From NCBI GenBank assembly GCA_016208485.1, contig JACQXY010000024.1:1-36874 (forward strand): a stretch of DNA of 36,874 nt. The letters run 5' to 3'. A program made the position numbers and the translations under genes. Under the pieces are notes generated by a model. It searched no databases and was not told the origin of the DNA. It saw only the letters and a program-made list of their open reading frames with translations. Every line of letters begins with the position of its first letter. The stretch's first letter is position 1. The stretch comes from Acidobacteriota bacterium. Lineage in GTDB: Bacteria; Actinomycetota; AC-67. Shown here in pieces: positions 1-7,371 of the stretch.

Positions 1-828
1 AGCGGCGCGCGCGTGGACGGGAACGTGATCTCGGCCGCGACCGTTCCCCCTGCGTCGGCCACTCGCCGGGCGGACCACGTCAACTACAAGGTGCGTCTGG
101 ACGGGAACGGTTCGCTTCCGGCGCAGGTGGGCGGGAACCTGACGGCCTGCGGCCCGAAGACCGGCTCCGGGACCGTGGCCGGCATCACCACCACCCCGCC
201 GCCCTACACGGCCGCGCCTCCGACGAAGACGCTGCCGGCGTTCACCTACTCGGCTTCCAACTACGACCCGCTCACCCTGCACGAGTTCCCACCCGCGACT
301 GCGATCGCCGACTTCCAGAGCTACGTTTCCGCGCATGCCTCACTGAGCGGCACCTTCTACGTCAACCAGTCCTCGCCCGTGAACCAGGGCAACCGCATCG
401 TCCTCACCGGGGTCACGATCTCCGGCGACATGACCATCATCACCAACGCGCCCATCTTCATCGACGGGAACACGCCGGCCCCGGCGGACGCGATCGTGGT
501 CCTCGTCTCCACCTACCAGCCCCCGGCCAGCTCCGAGTGCGACGTGAACCAGGACTCGAGCGAGTGCTCGATCCACCTCAAGAACAACTTCCAGGTTGGC
601 TCAGGCACGACCTGCGACACGTCGGCGGCCGCGCTCATCTACGCGCCCTACGGGCCGGTCGCCGTGAAGAACAACGCTACTCAGTGCGGCACGATCTACT
701 CGGACAATATCCAGATCAAGAACAACCAGACGCTCGCCTACGACGCGCGCGTGGAGCGGGTGGTCGGGTTCGGGGAGGTGACGCTTGAGATCGCGAGCTG
801 GGTCGAGTGCCCGCCTGCGGGATGCTGA
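1..828 (+). CDS. PilX-like type IV pilus-associated protein, C-terminal part (5' end outside window)
   Basis: The frame is open from base 1, so the gene begins upstream and only its last ~275 residues are seen. No known catalytic motif is visible. The C-terminal part has alternating short beta-like segments (YAPYGPVAVKNN, GTIYSDNIQIKNNQT), paired cysteines (SSECDVNQDSSECS, TTCDT, TQCGT) and a closing segment EVTLEIASWVECPP. This layout is familiar from the C-terminal region of PilX-type minor pilus assembly proteins of actinobacterial and related pil clusters. The assignment also rests on context: a prepilin peptidase follows at 908 and pilMNOP at 3161-6070. The N-terminal prepilin/transmembrane segment that would settle the family is not in the window. 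The alternative is an unrelated exported cell-surface protein with a disulphide-rich beta domain. Confidence 0.6.
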   Translation, partial: SGARVDGNVISAATVPPASATRRADHVNYKVRLDGNGSLPAQVGGNLTACGPKTGSGTVAGITTTPPPYTAAPPTKTLPAFTYSASNYDPLTLHEFPPATAIADFQSYVSAHASLSGTFYVNQSSPVNQGNRIVLTGVTISGDMTIITNAPIFIDGNTPAPADAIVVLVSTYQPPASSECDVNQDSSECSIHLKNNFQVGSGTTCDTSAAALIYAPYGPVAVKNNATQCGTIYSDNIQIKNNQTLAYDARVERVVGFGEVTLEIASWVECPPAGC

Positions 829-907
829 GTGCCCAGCCCGGTGCCGCCCCGCGCGCCGACCCGCCACCGCCCCGGGAGGGTTCCGAGCGGGTAGCCTTGG
901 CGGGCGG

Positions 908-1702
908 ATGACGGACTCCACGTTCACGGCCGCCCTCGCCGCGCTGGTGGGAGCCGCCTTCGGCAGCTTCGCGAACGTCGCGGTGTACCGGGTGCCTCGC
1001 CGGGAGTCGCTCGTGCGCCCGCGGTCGCGGTGCCCGTCCTGCGGCGCCCAGATCGCGGCGCGCGACAATGTCCCCGTGGTCTCCTGGCTCCTGCTTCGGG
1101 GCCGCTGCCGGCGGTGCCGCGCGCCGATCTCTGCCCGCTATCCGGCCGTGGAGGCCCTGACGGCCCTGCTGTTCGCCCTCGTGGCCCTTCGACTGCCGTC
1201 CGAGGGCGGCGGGTCGAGGTGGGATCTCCTTCCGTACTTGCCTCTCATGTTGGTGCTCGTGATCCTGTCCTTCATCGACCTCGAGCATCGCGTTCTCCCG
1301 AACCGCATCGTGCTCCCCGCGATCGCCGTGGAGATCGCCCTCTTCGCCGTCGCCGCATGGAGGGGGCCGGGGCTGGACGCCTGGGTGCGCGGGGTCGAGG
1401 CGGGGGGCGCCGCATTCGCCTTCTTCATGGTCCTCGCCCTCATCTCGCCCCGGGGAATGGGGATGGGGGACGTCAAGCTGTCCGCGCTCCTCGGCCTTGC
1501 GCTCGGATACCTCGGCTGGGGGAGGCTTCTGGTCGGCTTCTTCCTCGCCTTCGTGCTCGGGGCCCTGGTGGGGCTGGCGCTCATCGCGCGGGGGCGCGCC
1601 GGCATGAAGAGCCACGTCCCGTTCGGGCCCTCGCTCGCCCTCGGGGCGGTCATCGGGGTCCTCTACGGAGGCCCGATCGTGGAGCGCTGGCTCGGCCGCT
1701 GA
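908..1702 (+). CDS. pilD: Prepilin peptidase / N-methyltransferase (type 4 leader peptidase)
   Basis: An inner-membrane aspartic peptidase of family A24 that removes the leader of type IV prepilins and usually methylates the new N-terminus. The 264-residue product has the N-terminal cytoplasmic domain with two CxxC pairs (C42-C45 in CPSCGAQ, C67-C70 in CRRCRAP), followed by about seven hydrophobic segments. The two catalytic aspartates are in SFIDLEHRVLP and GMGMGDVKL, the expected A24 pair. ATG 908 is preferred because translation then starts directly at the first membrane segment (FGSFANVAVYRVP), as in the family. The open frame continues 41 codons upstream, but into non-conserved Arg/Pro-rich sequence. 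It lies just downstream of a pilus protein gene and upstream of pilMNOP, from which it is now separated by an accessory insertion. Confidence 0.93.
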   Translation: MTDSTFTAALAALVGAAFGSFANVAVYRVPRRESLVRPRSRCPSCGAQIAARDNVPVVSWLLLRGRCRRCRAPISARYPAVEALTALLFALVALRLPSEGGGSRWDLLPYLPLMLVLVILSFIDLEHRVLPNRIVLPAIAVEIALFAVAAWRGPGLDAWVRGVEAGGAAFAFFMVLALISPRGMGMGDVKLSALLGLALGYLGWGRLLVGFFLAFVLGALVGLALIARGRAGMKSHVPFGPSLALGAVIGVLYGGPIVERWLGR

Positions 1703-1820
1703 GGAGCGGGGCATCGCGTTCAAGGAAGGCCTGAACCGCGTGCTGCGCGCGGGGCTGAACGCGGAGGTCCGTACCCCTCGCGCCGACCGCATCAGGGCGC
1801 GCCGGCAAGGACTCGCTTGA
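1701..1820 (+). pseudogene. VapB-like antitoxin remnant (C-terminal fragment)
   Basis: Immediately behind the pilD stop, a different frame reads EERGIAFKEGLNRVLRAGL followed by a short basic tail and a TGA. The core resembles the ERG-x-FKEALN-x-ALRxGL segment common at the C-terminal end of VapB-type antitoxins. There is no start codon, no ribosome-binding site and no N-terminal DNA-binding part, and no PIN-domain toxin follows. I read it as a decayed fragment left from an earlier toxin-antitoxin insertion. The match is from memory of the family pattern and covers only about 20 residues, so chance similarity remains possible. Confidence 0.35.
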
Positions 1821-2733
1821 TGGTATCGATGACCGCTTCTTGACGCTGGGAAAGGTCTGCCCACGTGACATGGATGACCCGCCAGCCGAGCAGCGTGAGT
1901 TCGTTTCGCCGCGTTCGGTCCCCCTCCCAACGGGCGCGCCCCGAGTGCCATCGGTATCCGTCCGCTTCGATCGCGAGGCGCGCATCGGGGAACGCGAAGT
2001 CCACGATCCCGACCAGCCGACCGTCGCTTCGTATCGGGTGCTGCGCCTCCGGGGGCGGAAGGCCGGCCCGGCGCATGGCCCGCAGAAGCCTCGTCTCGAA
2101 GACGCTCTGTGGTACCGAGGTGGGGTCGCGCACCTCGATCAGATCTCGCATAACTGCGACACCCGTCCGCCCGCGGCGCGCCAGCTCGGCAAGGCGCCAG
2201 CGCAGCCGGGGGATCGAGACGATCCCCCGGCGCAAGGCATCATCGAGCGCTTCCTCGACGACTTCGCGCGGGCTCACCGATGCGACGTCGATCAGCGTGC
2301 GCGCCGGGGTCGTCACCGGGATCAGTTCCACGGTGGTCACGTCGACGGCCTGAAGAAGGTTGTGATGGATGATCCCCGGCCCGTCCCGTCGGCGGTAGAG
2401 CGGCAGCGTGAGCTCCACCGGCCCCGGATCGAACCCGGCGAGACGCCACAGAGCCGCGGCGGCGCGGTGCGAGACGACGGAACCGGGTCCCCACGCCAGG
2501 CACGCGGCCATCAACGGCTGGCGCCATGAGGACGGATCACCCGCGAGGCGGAAGACGTCCCGACCGAGTCGCTCCCACCGGCCCGCCCTGATCCGGTGGT
2601 CGATCACGCCCCTCGTTGCGCCGAGTCGGGCGACCTGTTCGCGAGCGAAGACCCCGAACTGAGCGGCGGCCAAGCGCGCCACCTGCCGGTCGAGTGATTC
2701 TCTTGTCGCCCCTGCATCAAATACGCGCACCAT
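1792..2733 (-). CDS. AbiEi-antitoxin-like N-terminal domain / DUF559 (endonuclease-fold) protein
   Basis: A 313-residue protein with two parts. Residues ~1-90 resemble the winged-helix N-terminal segment of AbiEi-type antitoxin proteins (AAAQFGVFAREQVARLGAT, RRGVFRL-like RLGRDVFRLAG, SHRAAAALW). The C-terminal ~110 residues match DUF559, a very-short-patch-repair/restriction-endonuclease-like fold: IVDFAFPDARLAIEADGYRWH, then RTRRNELTLLGWRVIHVTW. The Asp/Glu pair in this region (VDFAFPD, IEADG) would be the metal-binding candidates. ATG 2733 is chosen because the conserved part begins there; the frame stays open to 3087 in sequence without protein-like character. Such genes are common single-gene cargo in actinobacterial genomes. 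This one splits the pil cluster on the opposite strand, and its function is unproven. Confidence 0.85.
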   Translation of the reverse strand: MVRVFDAGATRESLDRQVARLAAAQFGVFAREQVARLGATRGVIDHRIRAGRWERLGRDVFRLAGDPSSWRQPLMAACLAWGPGSVVSHRAAAALWRLAGFDPGPVELTLPLYRRRDGPGIIHHNLLQAVDVTTVELIPVTTPARTLIDVASVSPREVVEEALDDALRRGIVSIPRLRWRLAELARRGRTGVAVMRDLIEVRDPTSVPQSVFETRLLRAMRRAGLPPPEAQHPIRSDGRLVGIVDFAFPDARLAIEADGYRWHSGRARWEGDRTRRNELTLLGWRVIHVTWADLSQRQEAVIDTIKRVLAGAP

Positions 2734-2745
2734 TCGACAAGAGAA
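2698..2745 (-). repeat. Perfect 11-bp inverted repeat bracketing the DUF559 gene start
   Basis: TTCTCTTGTCG at 2698-2708 is the exact reverse complement of CGACAAGAGAA at 2735-2745, with 26 bases between. On the coding (minus) strand the first arm ends 1 nt before the ATG at 2733 and the second lies inside codons 9-12. It could act as an operator for a dimeric repressor or as an mRNA hairpin placing the start codon in its loop. The arms are not GC-rich, unlike almost everything around them. No other copy was seen in the window. Confidence 0.5.
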
Positions 2746-2838
2746 GTACCACGCGTGCAGCCGGCGCGTGGCCGAACGCGTCCTGATCGCGAGCATCGAG
2801 GCGAACATCCCCTCCGCGGGTGGATGCTCCCAACGGAG

Positions 2839-2870
2839 TGCCCCCGGTGGGAGTCGAACCCACATTGAGA
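2839..2870 (-). other. tRNA-like 3' end (T arm plus 3' acceptor strand), no intact tRNA
   Basis: On the minus strand a complete T arm is present: GTGGG (2863-2859), loop TTCGACT (2858-2852), CCCAC (2851-2847). It is followed by a seven-base acceptor strand CGGGGGC (2846-2840) and discriminator A at 2839. The bases before it (AGGTCTCAAT) resemble the variable arm of Leu/Ser-type tRNAs. I could not find a D arm, an anticodon loop with T33, or a matching 5' acceptor GCCCCCG at the right distance. The nearest partner, GCCCCCC at 2954-2948, would imply a 116-nt molecule with one acceptor mismatch. Best read as the 3' remnant of a tRNA gene, such as an old integration site. Confidence 0.45.
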
Positions 2871-3160
2871 CCTGCTTGCGCCGAGCCAGGGCGCCTGGAG
2901 CCGGGGGGAGACGCCCTCCCGCCCAGCAAGGTCGCTGAGAAGCCGCAGGGGGGCGCCGGAAGGCGCGGGAAGGGGCATGTGTCGGCCTCGCTCGGGTCGG
3001 GCCGGGCGGGTCCAGTCCGGTCCGGCCACCCGCGGCCGGAGAGTCCGGTTTCCGGCACCTCCCAGAGGCTAAAGGAACGCCCCTCACCTATCGAGACTAG
3101 TTCATGAGAGCCACGGATCGCGGGGAGCGAGCCGGGTTCTCGGTGACCGGGAGGGGCAGC

Positions 3161-4210
3161 GTGGGGAAGAGCATCGTCGGGCTCGACATCGGGACCTCTG
3201 CTATACGGGCGGCCGAGATCAGCGGGGGCCACCCCCCGACGCTCGTCCGCTTCGCTCAAGTGTCTCTTCCCGCCGGCGCCGTCGCCGACGGCGAGGTAGT
3301 GGACCGTCGCGCGGTGACGGACGCCTTGAAGGACCTCTGGCGCCGGGGCGGGTTCCGCGCGAAGAGGGTCGCCACCTCCGTCGCCAACCAGAAGGTGGTC
3401 GTCCGCCAGGTGGACCTGCCCTGGATGGAGGAGGAGGAGCTCCGCGGTGCCCTTCGCTACCAGGTTCAGGAGTACATCCCGATCCCGATCGAGGACGCGG
3501 TCCTCGACTACCAGGTCCTCGAGGAGTTCGCGGCCACCGACGACGCGCGGATGGTCCGGGTCTTGGTCGTCGCGGCGTTGCGAGATATGGTCGGGGAGTT
3601 CGTCGGCGCCGTCGAGGATGCGGGGCTTCACCCAGACCTGATCGACTACAGCGGCTTCGCGGCGCTGCGCGCGCTCGCGGAGCCGGAGTCCGGCGTGTTC
3701 GCCGCGCGCGAGGCCGAGGCGGTGCTCGACATCGGGGCCGGCGTCACCAACATTCTGGTGCACGAGGGAGGCATTCCGCGGTTCGTGCGCATCCTGCAGG
3801 CCGGCGGGAGCGACATCACGGAGGCGCTCGTGGCGGCGCTTGGGGTCGGGGCCGAGGAGGGCGAGCGGCTGAAGGTCTCCACCGTCGCCTCGAACGGCGC
3901 TCCGGTCGAGGGGCCGACGAGGATCATCGAGCAGCGCCTGGCGAGCTTCGTCGACGACGTGCGCAGCTCGGTCGAGTACTACCAGGCGCAGCCCGGCGCG
4001 GCGCCACTTTCGCGAGTGCTCATCGTCGGCGGCGGCTCGCGGTTGCCGCGCCTCGCGGACCGGCTGGCTCAGGCGCTGAGGCTCCCGGTGGAGGAGGGCA
4101 GGCCGCTTGCGACCGTCAAGCTCGGCCGGCTCGGCCTCGACGTCGGGCAGCTCTCGCAGGTATCGGCGGTCGCCGCCGTCGCGGTCGGCCTCGCGCTGGA
4201 GGACCGGTGA
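3161..4210 (+). CDS. pilM: Type IV pilus assembly ATPase-like protein PilM
   Basis: An actin/FtsA-fold cytoplasmic protein that binds the N-terminus of PilN and links the cytoplasmic side of the pilus machine to the PilNO ring. The N-terminal phosphate-binding signature GLDIGTSAIRAAEI is intact, as are the second phosphate-loop region LDIGAGVTNILVHEGG and the adenosine motif IVGGGSRLPRL. The central segment QVQEYIPIPIEDAVLDYQVL is typical of PilM. GTG 3161 is preferred: GGGAGGGG lies 5-10 bases upstream and the protein then begins VGKSIVGLDIG, giving 349 residues, the usual size. An in-frame ATG at 3104 would add 19 unconserved residues and has no ribosome-binding site. The stop overlaps the pilN start by four bases (GTGA). 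Confidence 0.93.
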   Translation: MGKSIVGLDIGTSAIRAAEISGGHPPTLVRFAQVSLPAGAVADGEVVDRRAVTDALKDLWRRGGFRAKRVATSVANQKVVVRQVDLPWMEEEELRGALRYQVQEYIPIPIEDAVLDYQVLEEFAATDDARMVRVLVVAALRDMVGEFVGAVEDAGLHPDLIDYSGFAALRALAEPESGVFAAREAEAVLDIGAGVTNILVHEGGIPRFVRILQAGGSDITEALVAALGVGAEEGERLKVSTVASNGAPVEGPTRIIEQRLASFVDDVRSSVEYYQAQPGAAPLSRVLIVGGGSRLPRLADRLAQALRLPVEEGRPLATVKLGRLGLDVGQLSQVSAVAAVAVGLALEDR

Positions 4211-4890
4211 GAGCGCTCGCTCGCGAGGAGGCCGCGCGCGCGCTGCCGCGCGCGAGGATCAACCTCGTTCCGCCGGAGATCGCCGAGCGCCGCCGGAACC
4301 GCCAGCGCGCCGGTGGCCTCGTGGCCGCCGGGATGGCGCTCGTCGTGCTGCTCGGCGCCGTGTACGCGCTGCAGCAGGTGCGGCTGGCGAAGGAGCAGCG
4401 CCGCCTTGAGGCCCAGGCCGAGGTGAACGCGGGCCTGAAGGCGAAGGCGGCCAAGCTCTCGGAGTTCGAGCGCCTCGAGACGCAGGCGACGCAGCGCGCG
4501 AGTCTCCTCCAAAGGCTCACGGCCGGCGAGGTGCGATGGAGCGCGGTGCTCGCCGACCTCTCGCTCGCCATTCCGTCGAACGTGTGGGTCACGACCTTCA
4601 GCGGGACGCTCAGCGCCCCGGTCGCGGCCGGCCCGGGCGCCGCGAAGGCCGCGATCGCCGGACCCCCGACGATCGGCGAGCTGCAGCTGGCCGGGGTCAC
4701 CTTCGAGCACGTGGACGTCGCCCGCTGGCTGACGCGCCTGGCCGAGGTCAAGGAGTTCACCTTCCCGTACCTGTCGCTGTCGCAGAAGTCGGAGATGTTC
4801 GACCGGACCGTCGTGCAGTTCAGCTCGACGGTGAAGCTCGGGGAGTCGGCGCTGCGCAGCCACCAGCGGGTGGGGAGGCGGGAGCCGTGA
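4207..4890 (+). CDS. pilN: Type IV pilus inner-membrane protein PilN
   Basis: A 227-residue bitopic inner-membrane protein that forms a heterodimer with PilO and binds PilM through its cytoplasmic N-terminus. The N-terminal PilM-binding motif is visible as INLVPPEIAERR (residues ~18-29; family consensus INLLP). It is followed by one transmembrane helix (GGLVAAGMALVVLLGAVYAL) and a coiled-coil stretch rich in Lys/Glu/Ala (RLAKEQRRLEAQAEVNAGLKA). The C-terminal periplasmic domain (GELQLAGVTFEHVDVARWLTRL) fits the ferredoxin-like PilN fold. It starts at GTG 4207, overlapping the pilM stop, and its own stop overlaps the pilO GTG, so the three genes are translationally coupled. Confidence 0.9.
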   Translation: MRALAREEAARALPRARINLVPPEIAERRRNRQRAGGLVAAGMALVVLLGAVYALQQVRLAKEQRRLEAQAEVNAGLKAKAAKLSEFERLETQATQRASLLQRLTAGEVRWSAVLADLSLAIPSNVWVTTFSGTLSAPVAAGPGAAKAAIAGPPTIGELQLAGVTFEHVDVARWLTRLAEVKEFTFPYLSLSQKSEMFDRTVVQFSSTVKLGESALRSHQRVGRREP

Positions 4891-5477
4891 AGAAGCAGAT
4901 GGCGATCGCCGCGGTGGCATCGGTGCTGCTGACCGCGGTCTTCTACGTGGCGCTGCTCAAGCCGAAGATGAGCGCGGTCGCCGAGACCCGCACGCAGGTG
5001 GATGCCGCGCGCGTGGAGCAGCAGACCCTCGAGAACAAGATCCGCAAGCTCCAAGCCGCCAGGCGCAACGCGCCGGCCTACCTGGCCCGCCTCGACCGGC
5101 TGACGCGCATGCTCCCGTCGGATCCGGATCTGCCGGGGTTCATCCGGCTCGTGCAGCGGGCGGCCGAGGACTCCGGCGTCGACCTCAAGTCGATCGCCCC
5201 GGCTCAGCCGGCCGAGGTGGCGGGGGCGAAGGGCGTGCAGATGATCCAGGTGACGCTGGCCTTCGAGGCGGGTTTCCGGCGGGTGCAGGACTTCCTCGGA
5301 CGTCTGGAGAGCCTCGACCGGATCGTCGAGGTCCGCAGCCTCACCCTGAACCCGCAGACCGACCCGGACACCCAGCAGACCCTCCTCGACGGGAGCCTGG
5401 GGCTCCAGATGTACGTCGCCGCCGAGAGCGTGTCTCCCGCTCCACGCGCGACGCCGGCGGCGGGGAGCGCGCGATGA
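4887..5477 (+). CDS. pilO: Type IV pilus inner-membrane protein PilO
   Basis: A 196-residue partner of PilN in the inner-membrane alignment complex. It has a very short cytoplasmic N-terminus (MKKQ), one transmembrane helix (MAIAAVASVLLTAVFYVALL), a coiled coil (TQVDAARVEQQTLENKIRKL) and a PilO-type periplasmic domain. In that domain, LPSDPDLPGFIRLVQRAAED and a later FRRVQDFLGRLESLDRIVEV strand-helix pair are characteristic of PilO/GspM-like folds. GTG 4887 follows GGGGAGGCGGGAG and overlaps the pilN stop by four bases. The last ~15 residues are Ala/Pro-rich. The family is poorly conserved in sequence, so the assignment rests on topology plus position between pilN and the pilP-like gene. Confidence 0.87.
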   Translation: MKKQMAIAAVASVLLTAVFYVALLKPKMSAVAETRTQVDAARVEQQTLENKIRKLQAARRNAPAYLARLDRLTRMLPSDPDLPGFIRLVQRAAEDSGVDLKSIAPAQPAEVAGAKGVQMIQVTLAFEAGFRRVQDFLGRLESLDRIVEVRSLTLNPQTDPDTQQTLLDGSLGLQMYVAAESVSPAPRATPAAGSAR

Positions 5478-6070
5478 GTCCGGCGATGAGGGCGGAGCCG
5501 TTGCGAGCGGTCGGCGGCAAGGAGCTTCCCCCGCCTCGCAAGCGGATGGGGCGGCGCGAGCGGGCGCTTGCGATCCTGCTCGCGGTGATCGTGGCGCTCG
5601 GCGGGGCGTACGTGGGGATAGGCAAGCTTGGGTCTCGTCAGGAGGCGGCATCCGGCCCGGCGCCTGCGGCTCGTCCGCGCGCCGCCGCGTCGCCTTCGCC
5701 CTCGCCGCGCGCCGCGGCGTCCTCGCCCGCCCGCACGTTCGAGTTCTTCGAGGGACGCGACCCGTTCGAGCCGCTCCTGAAACCGCCTCCGCCGACCCCG
5801 TCGCCCGCTCCGGGCGACACGGCCGCCCCGGCGCCGGTCGCCCCGGCCGACGCGGGCGTGCAGGGCCGCCGCGTGAGCCTCCTCGACATCTTCAAGAAGG
5901 GCGCCGTGCTCTACGCGCTCGTCGCGGTGGACGCCGACGAGTTCACGGTGAAGCAAGGGGAAGTCTTCGCCACCAACTTCCGGGTGAACGTGTTGACCCA
6001 GAAGTGCGGGAGCTTCTCCTACGGGGACGAAGGCTTCACCCTCTGCGTCGGCCAGGAAGTCATCAAGTAG
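5474..6070 (+). CDS. PilP-like pilus assembly protein
   Basis: A 198-residue bitopic protein. A basic N-terminus is followed by one transmembrane helix (ALAILLAVIVALGGAYVGI), a ~65-residue Ala/Pro/Ser linker, the motif FFEGRDPFEPLLKPP and a small C-terminal domain (VSLLDIFKKGAVLYALVAVDAD). In that domain two cysteines, KCGSFSY and FTLCVGQEV, could form a disulphide. The RDPF(E/R)PL motif after a disordered linker is the hallmark of PilP, which connects PilNO to the secretin. This protein has a membrane helix instead of the usual lipobox, as expected in a lineage without a conventional outer membrane. The start overlaps pilO by four bases. It ends the pil operon, 50 bases before aroC. Confidence 0.72.
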   Translation: MSPAMRAEPLRAVGGKELPPPRKRMGRRERALAILLAVIVALGGAYVGIGKLGSRQEAASGPAPAARPRAAASPSPSPRAAASSPARTFEFFEGRDPFEPLLKPPPPTPSPAPGDTAAPAPVAPADAGVQGRRVSLLDIFKKGAVLYALVAVDADEFTVKQGEVFATNFRVNVLTQKCGSFSYGDEGFTLCVGQEVIK

Positions 6071-6105
6071 CCGGCGCGCCGCGCCTTCCGCGCAATCCTG
6101 CCGGG

Positions 6106-6111
6106 TAGTAT
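6106..6111 (+). promoter_or_regulatory. -10 element of a near-leaderless aroC promoter
   Basis: TAGTAT matches TANNNT and ends nine bases before the aroC ATG at 6121. Transcription would start within one to three bases of the start codon. No clear -35 hexamer and no ribosome-binding site precede the ATG, which fits a near-leaderless message. The same arrangement appears before mntA and rpe in this window. Confidence 0.5.
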
Positions 6112-6120
6112 GGGCGCATC

Positions 6121-7371
6121 ATGCTGCGCCTGCTCACCGCCGGGGAGTCACACGGCCCCGCTCTGGTCGCTCTGCTCGACGGGATGGTCGCCGGGGTGCC
6201 GGTGTCGGCGGAGGCCGTGGCCTCGGAGCTCGCGCGCCGGCGCCTCGGCCACGGCCGTGGCGCGCGGATGGCGGTCGAGGAGGACCGGATCGAGATCCTC
6301 GGAGGCGTCCGCCACGGCCGGACCCTCGGGTCCCCGGTTGCGATCGTGGTGCACAACTCGGAGTGGCCGAAGTGGCGGGGGGTCATGGCGGTCGAGGAGG
6401 CCGAGGCCCTGCTCGAGGAGCCGGCGCTCACGCGGCCCCGGCCGGGACACGCCGACCTCGCCGGAATGCTGAAGTACGGATTCGAGGACGCGCGCCCGGT
6501 GCTCGAGCGCGCGAGCGCTCGGGAGACCGTTGCCCGCGTTGCGGCGGGAGCGGTCTGCAAGTCCTTCGTCGCCGCGTGCGGGGTGCGGGTCCTCTCCCAC
6601 GTGGTCGCGATCGGCGGAGTCGTGTCGCGCGAGGAGCGGCTCCCGGCCCCCGGCGACCTGGAACGGATCGACGCCTCTCCGGTTCGGTGTGTCGACGACG
6701 AAGCCGCGCGCGCGATGGTCGCGCTCATCGACGAGACCCGCCGCCGGGGCGACACCCTGGGGGGAGTCGTCGAGGTGCTCGCGCACGGGGTCCCCGCCGG
6801 GCTCGGCTCCCATGTGCAGTGGGACCGGCGGATCGACGCCGCTCTGGCGGAGGCGATGATGAGCATCCCGGCGATCAAGGGCGTGGAGATCGGGCCCGCC
6901 TTCGCGCTCGCCGCGCGCCCGGGCTCCGAGGCTCACGACGCGATCCTCTGGTCACCCGGCCGATCAGGGGGGTCCGGGGGGTCCGGGGGGCAGAGGGGGC
7001 CCGGAGGAGCGTTGTGGGATGTGGAGCAAGGCCCCGAGCCCCCCGGTCGATCAGGCCGCGGCTACGAGCGCCCGACGGCTCGGAGCGGGGGGACCGAGGG
7101 AGGGATCACCACCGGCGCGGTGCTCCGCGTGAGGGCCGCGATGAAGCCGCTGTCGTCGCTCGCGCGCCCGCTTGCGACGGTGGACGTGGCGACGAAGGAG
7201 GCGGCGGAGGCCATCACGCAGCGCTCCGACGTCTGCGCGGTCCCGGCGGCCGCGGTTGTGGGCGAGGCGATGGTTGCGTTCGTGCTGGCCGGCGCGCTGC
7301 TCGAGAAGTTCGGCGGCGACTCGCTCGCGGAGACGCGCCGGAACCTCGACGCCTCGCGGCCTTCCCTGTGA
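6121..7371 (+). CDS. aroC: Chorismate synthase with an in-frame repeat insertion
   Basis: Catalyses the last shikimate step, 5-enolpyruvylshikimate-3-phosphate to chorismate, using reduced FMN. Conserved features include the N-terminal [12 protein letters not shown] with the active-site His, [53 protein letters not shown] and the C-terminal [22 protein letters not shown]. The usual short connection between the SEAHDAI region and SGGTEGG holds about 30 extra residues (279-308: Gly/Ser/Pro-rich, [15 protein letters not shown] ... [11 protein letters not shown]). They are encoded by a copy of the GC-rich palindromic repeat also found in carB. Length is therefore 416 instead of the more usual ~390. 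The insertion lies in a surface-loop position and the catalytic motifs on both sides are intact, so the enzyme is probably active. The stop overlaps the aroK start (TGATG). Confidence 0.95.
   Translation: MLRLLTAGESHGPALVALLDGMVAGVPVSAEAVASELARRRLGHGRGARMAVEEDRIEILGGVRHGRTLGSPVAIVVHNSEWPKWRGVMAVEEAEALLEEPALTRPRPGHADLAGMLKYGFEDARPVLERASARETVARVAAGAVCKSFVAACGVRVLSHVVAIGGVVSREERLPAPGDLERIDASPVRCVDDEAARAMVALIDETRRRGDTLGGVVEVLAHGVPAGLGSHVQWDRRIDAALAEAMMSIPAIKGVEIGPAFALAARPGSEAHDAILWSPGRSGGSGGSGGQRGPGGALWDVEQGPEPPGRSGRGYERPTARSGGTEGGITTGAVLRVRAAMKPLSSLARPLATVDVATKEAAEAITQRSDVCAVPAAAVVGEAMVAFVLAGALLEKFGGDSLAETRRNLDASRPSL
6956..7055 (+). repeat. Palindromic GC-rich repeat copy inside aroC (87-bp period)
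   Basis: The element lies between CCGGCCGATCAGG (6956-6968) and CCGGTCGATCAGG (7043-7055), a spacing of 87 bases or 29 codons. The left end carries GATCAGGGGGGTCCGGGG and the right end CCCCGAGCCCCCCGGTCGATC, which are imperfect inverted repeats able to form a GC stem. The motif TCCGGGGGG is duplicated once relative to the 78-bp carB units, accounting for the extra nine bases. The middle part (7000-7027) is different from the carB copies, while both ends are nearly identical. Confidence 0.85.

Noticed and set aside
2839..2925. Intact tRNA gene on the minus strand
   Set aside because: No D arm, no T33-containing anticodon loop and no 5' acceptor pairing at a normal distance could be folded; kept only as a tRNA-like 3' end.
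3104..3160. pilM start at ATG 3104
   Set aside because: It would add 19 unconserved residues without a ribosome-binding site, whereas GTG 3161 has GGGAGGGG upstream and starts at the family N-terminus.
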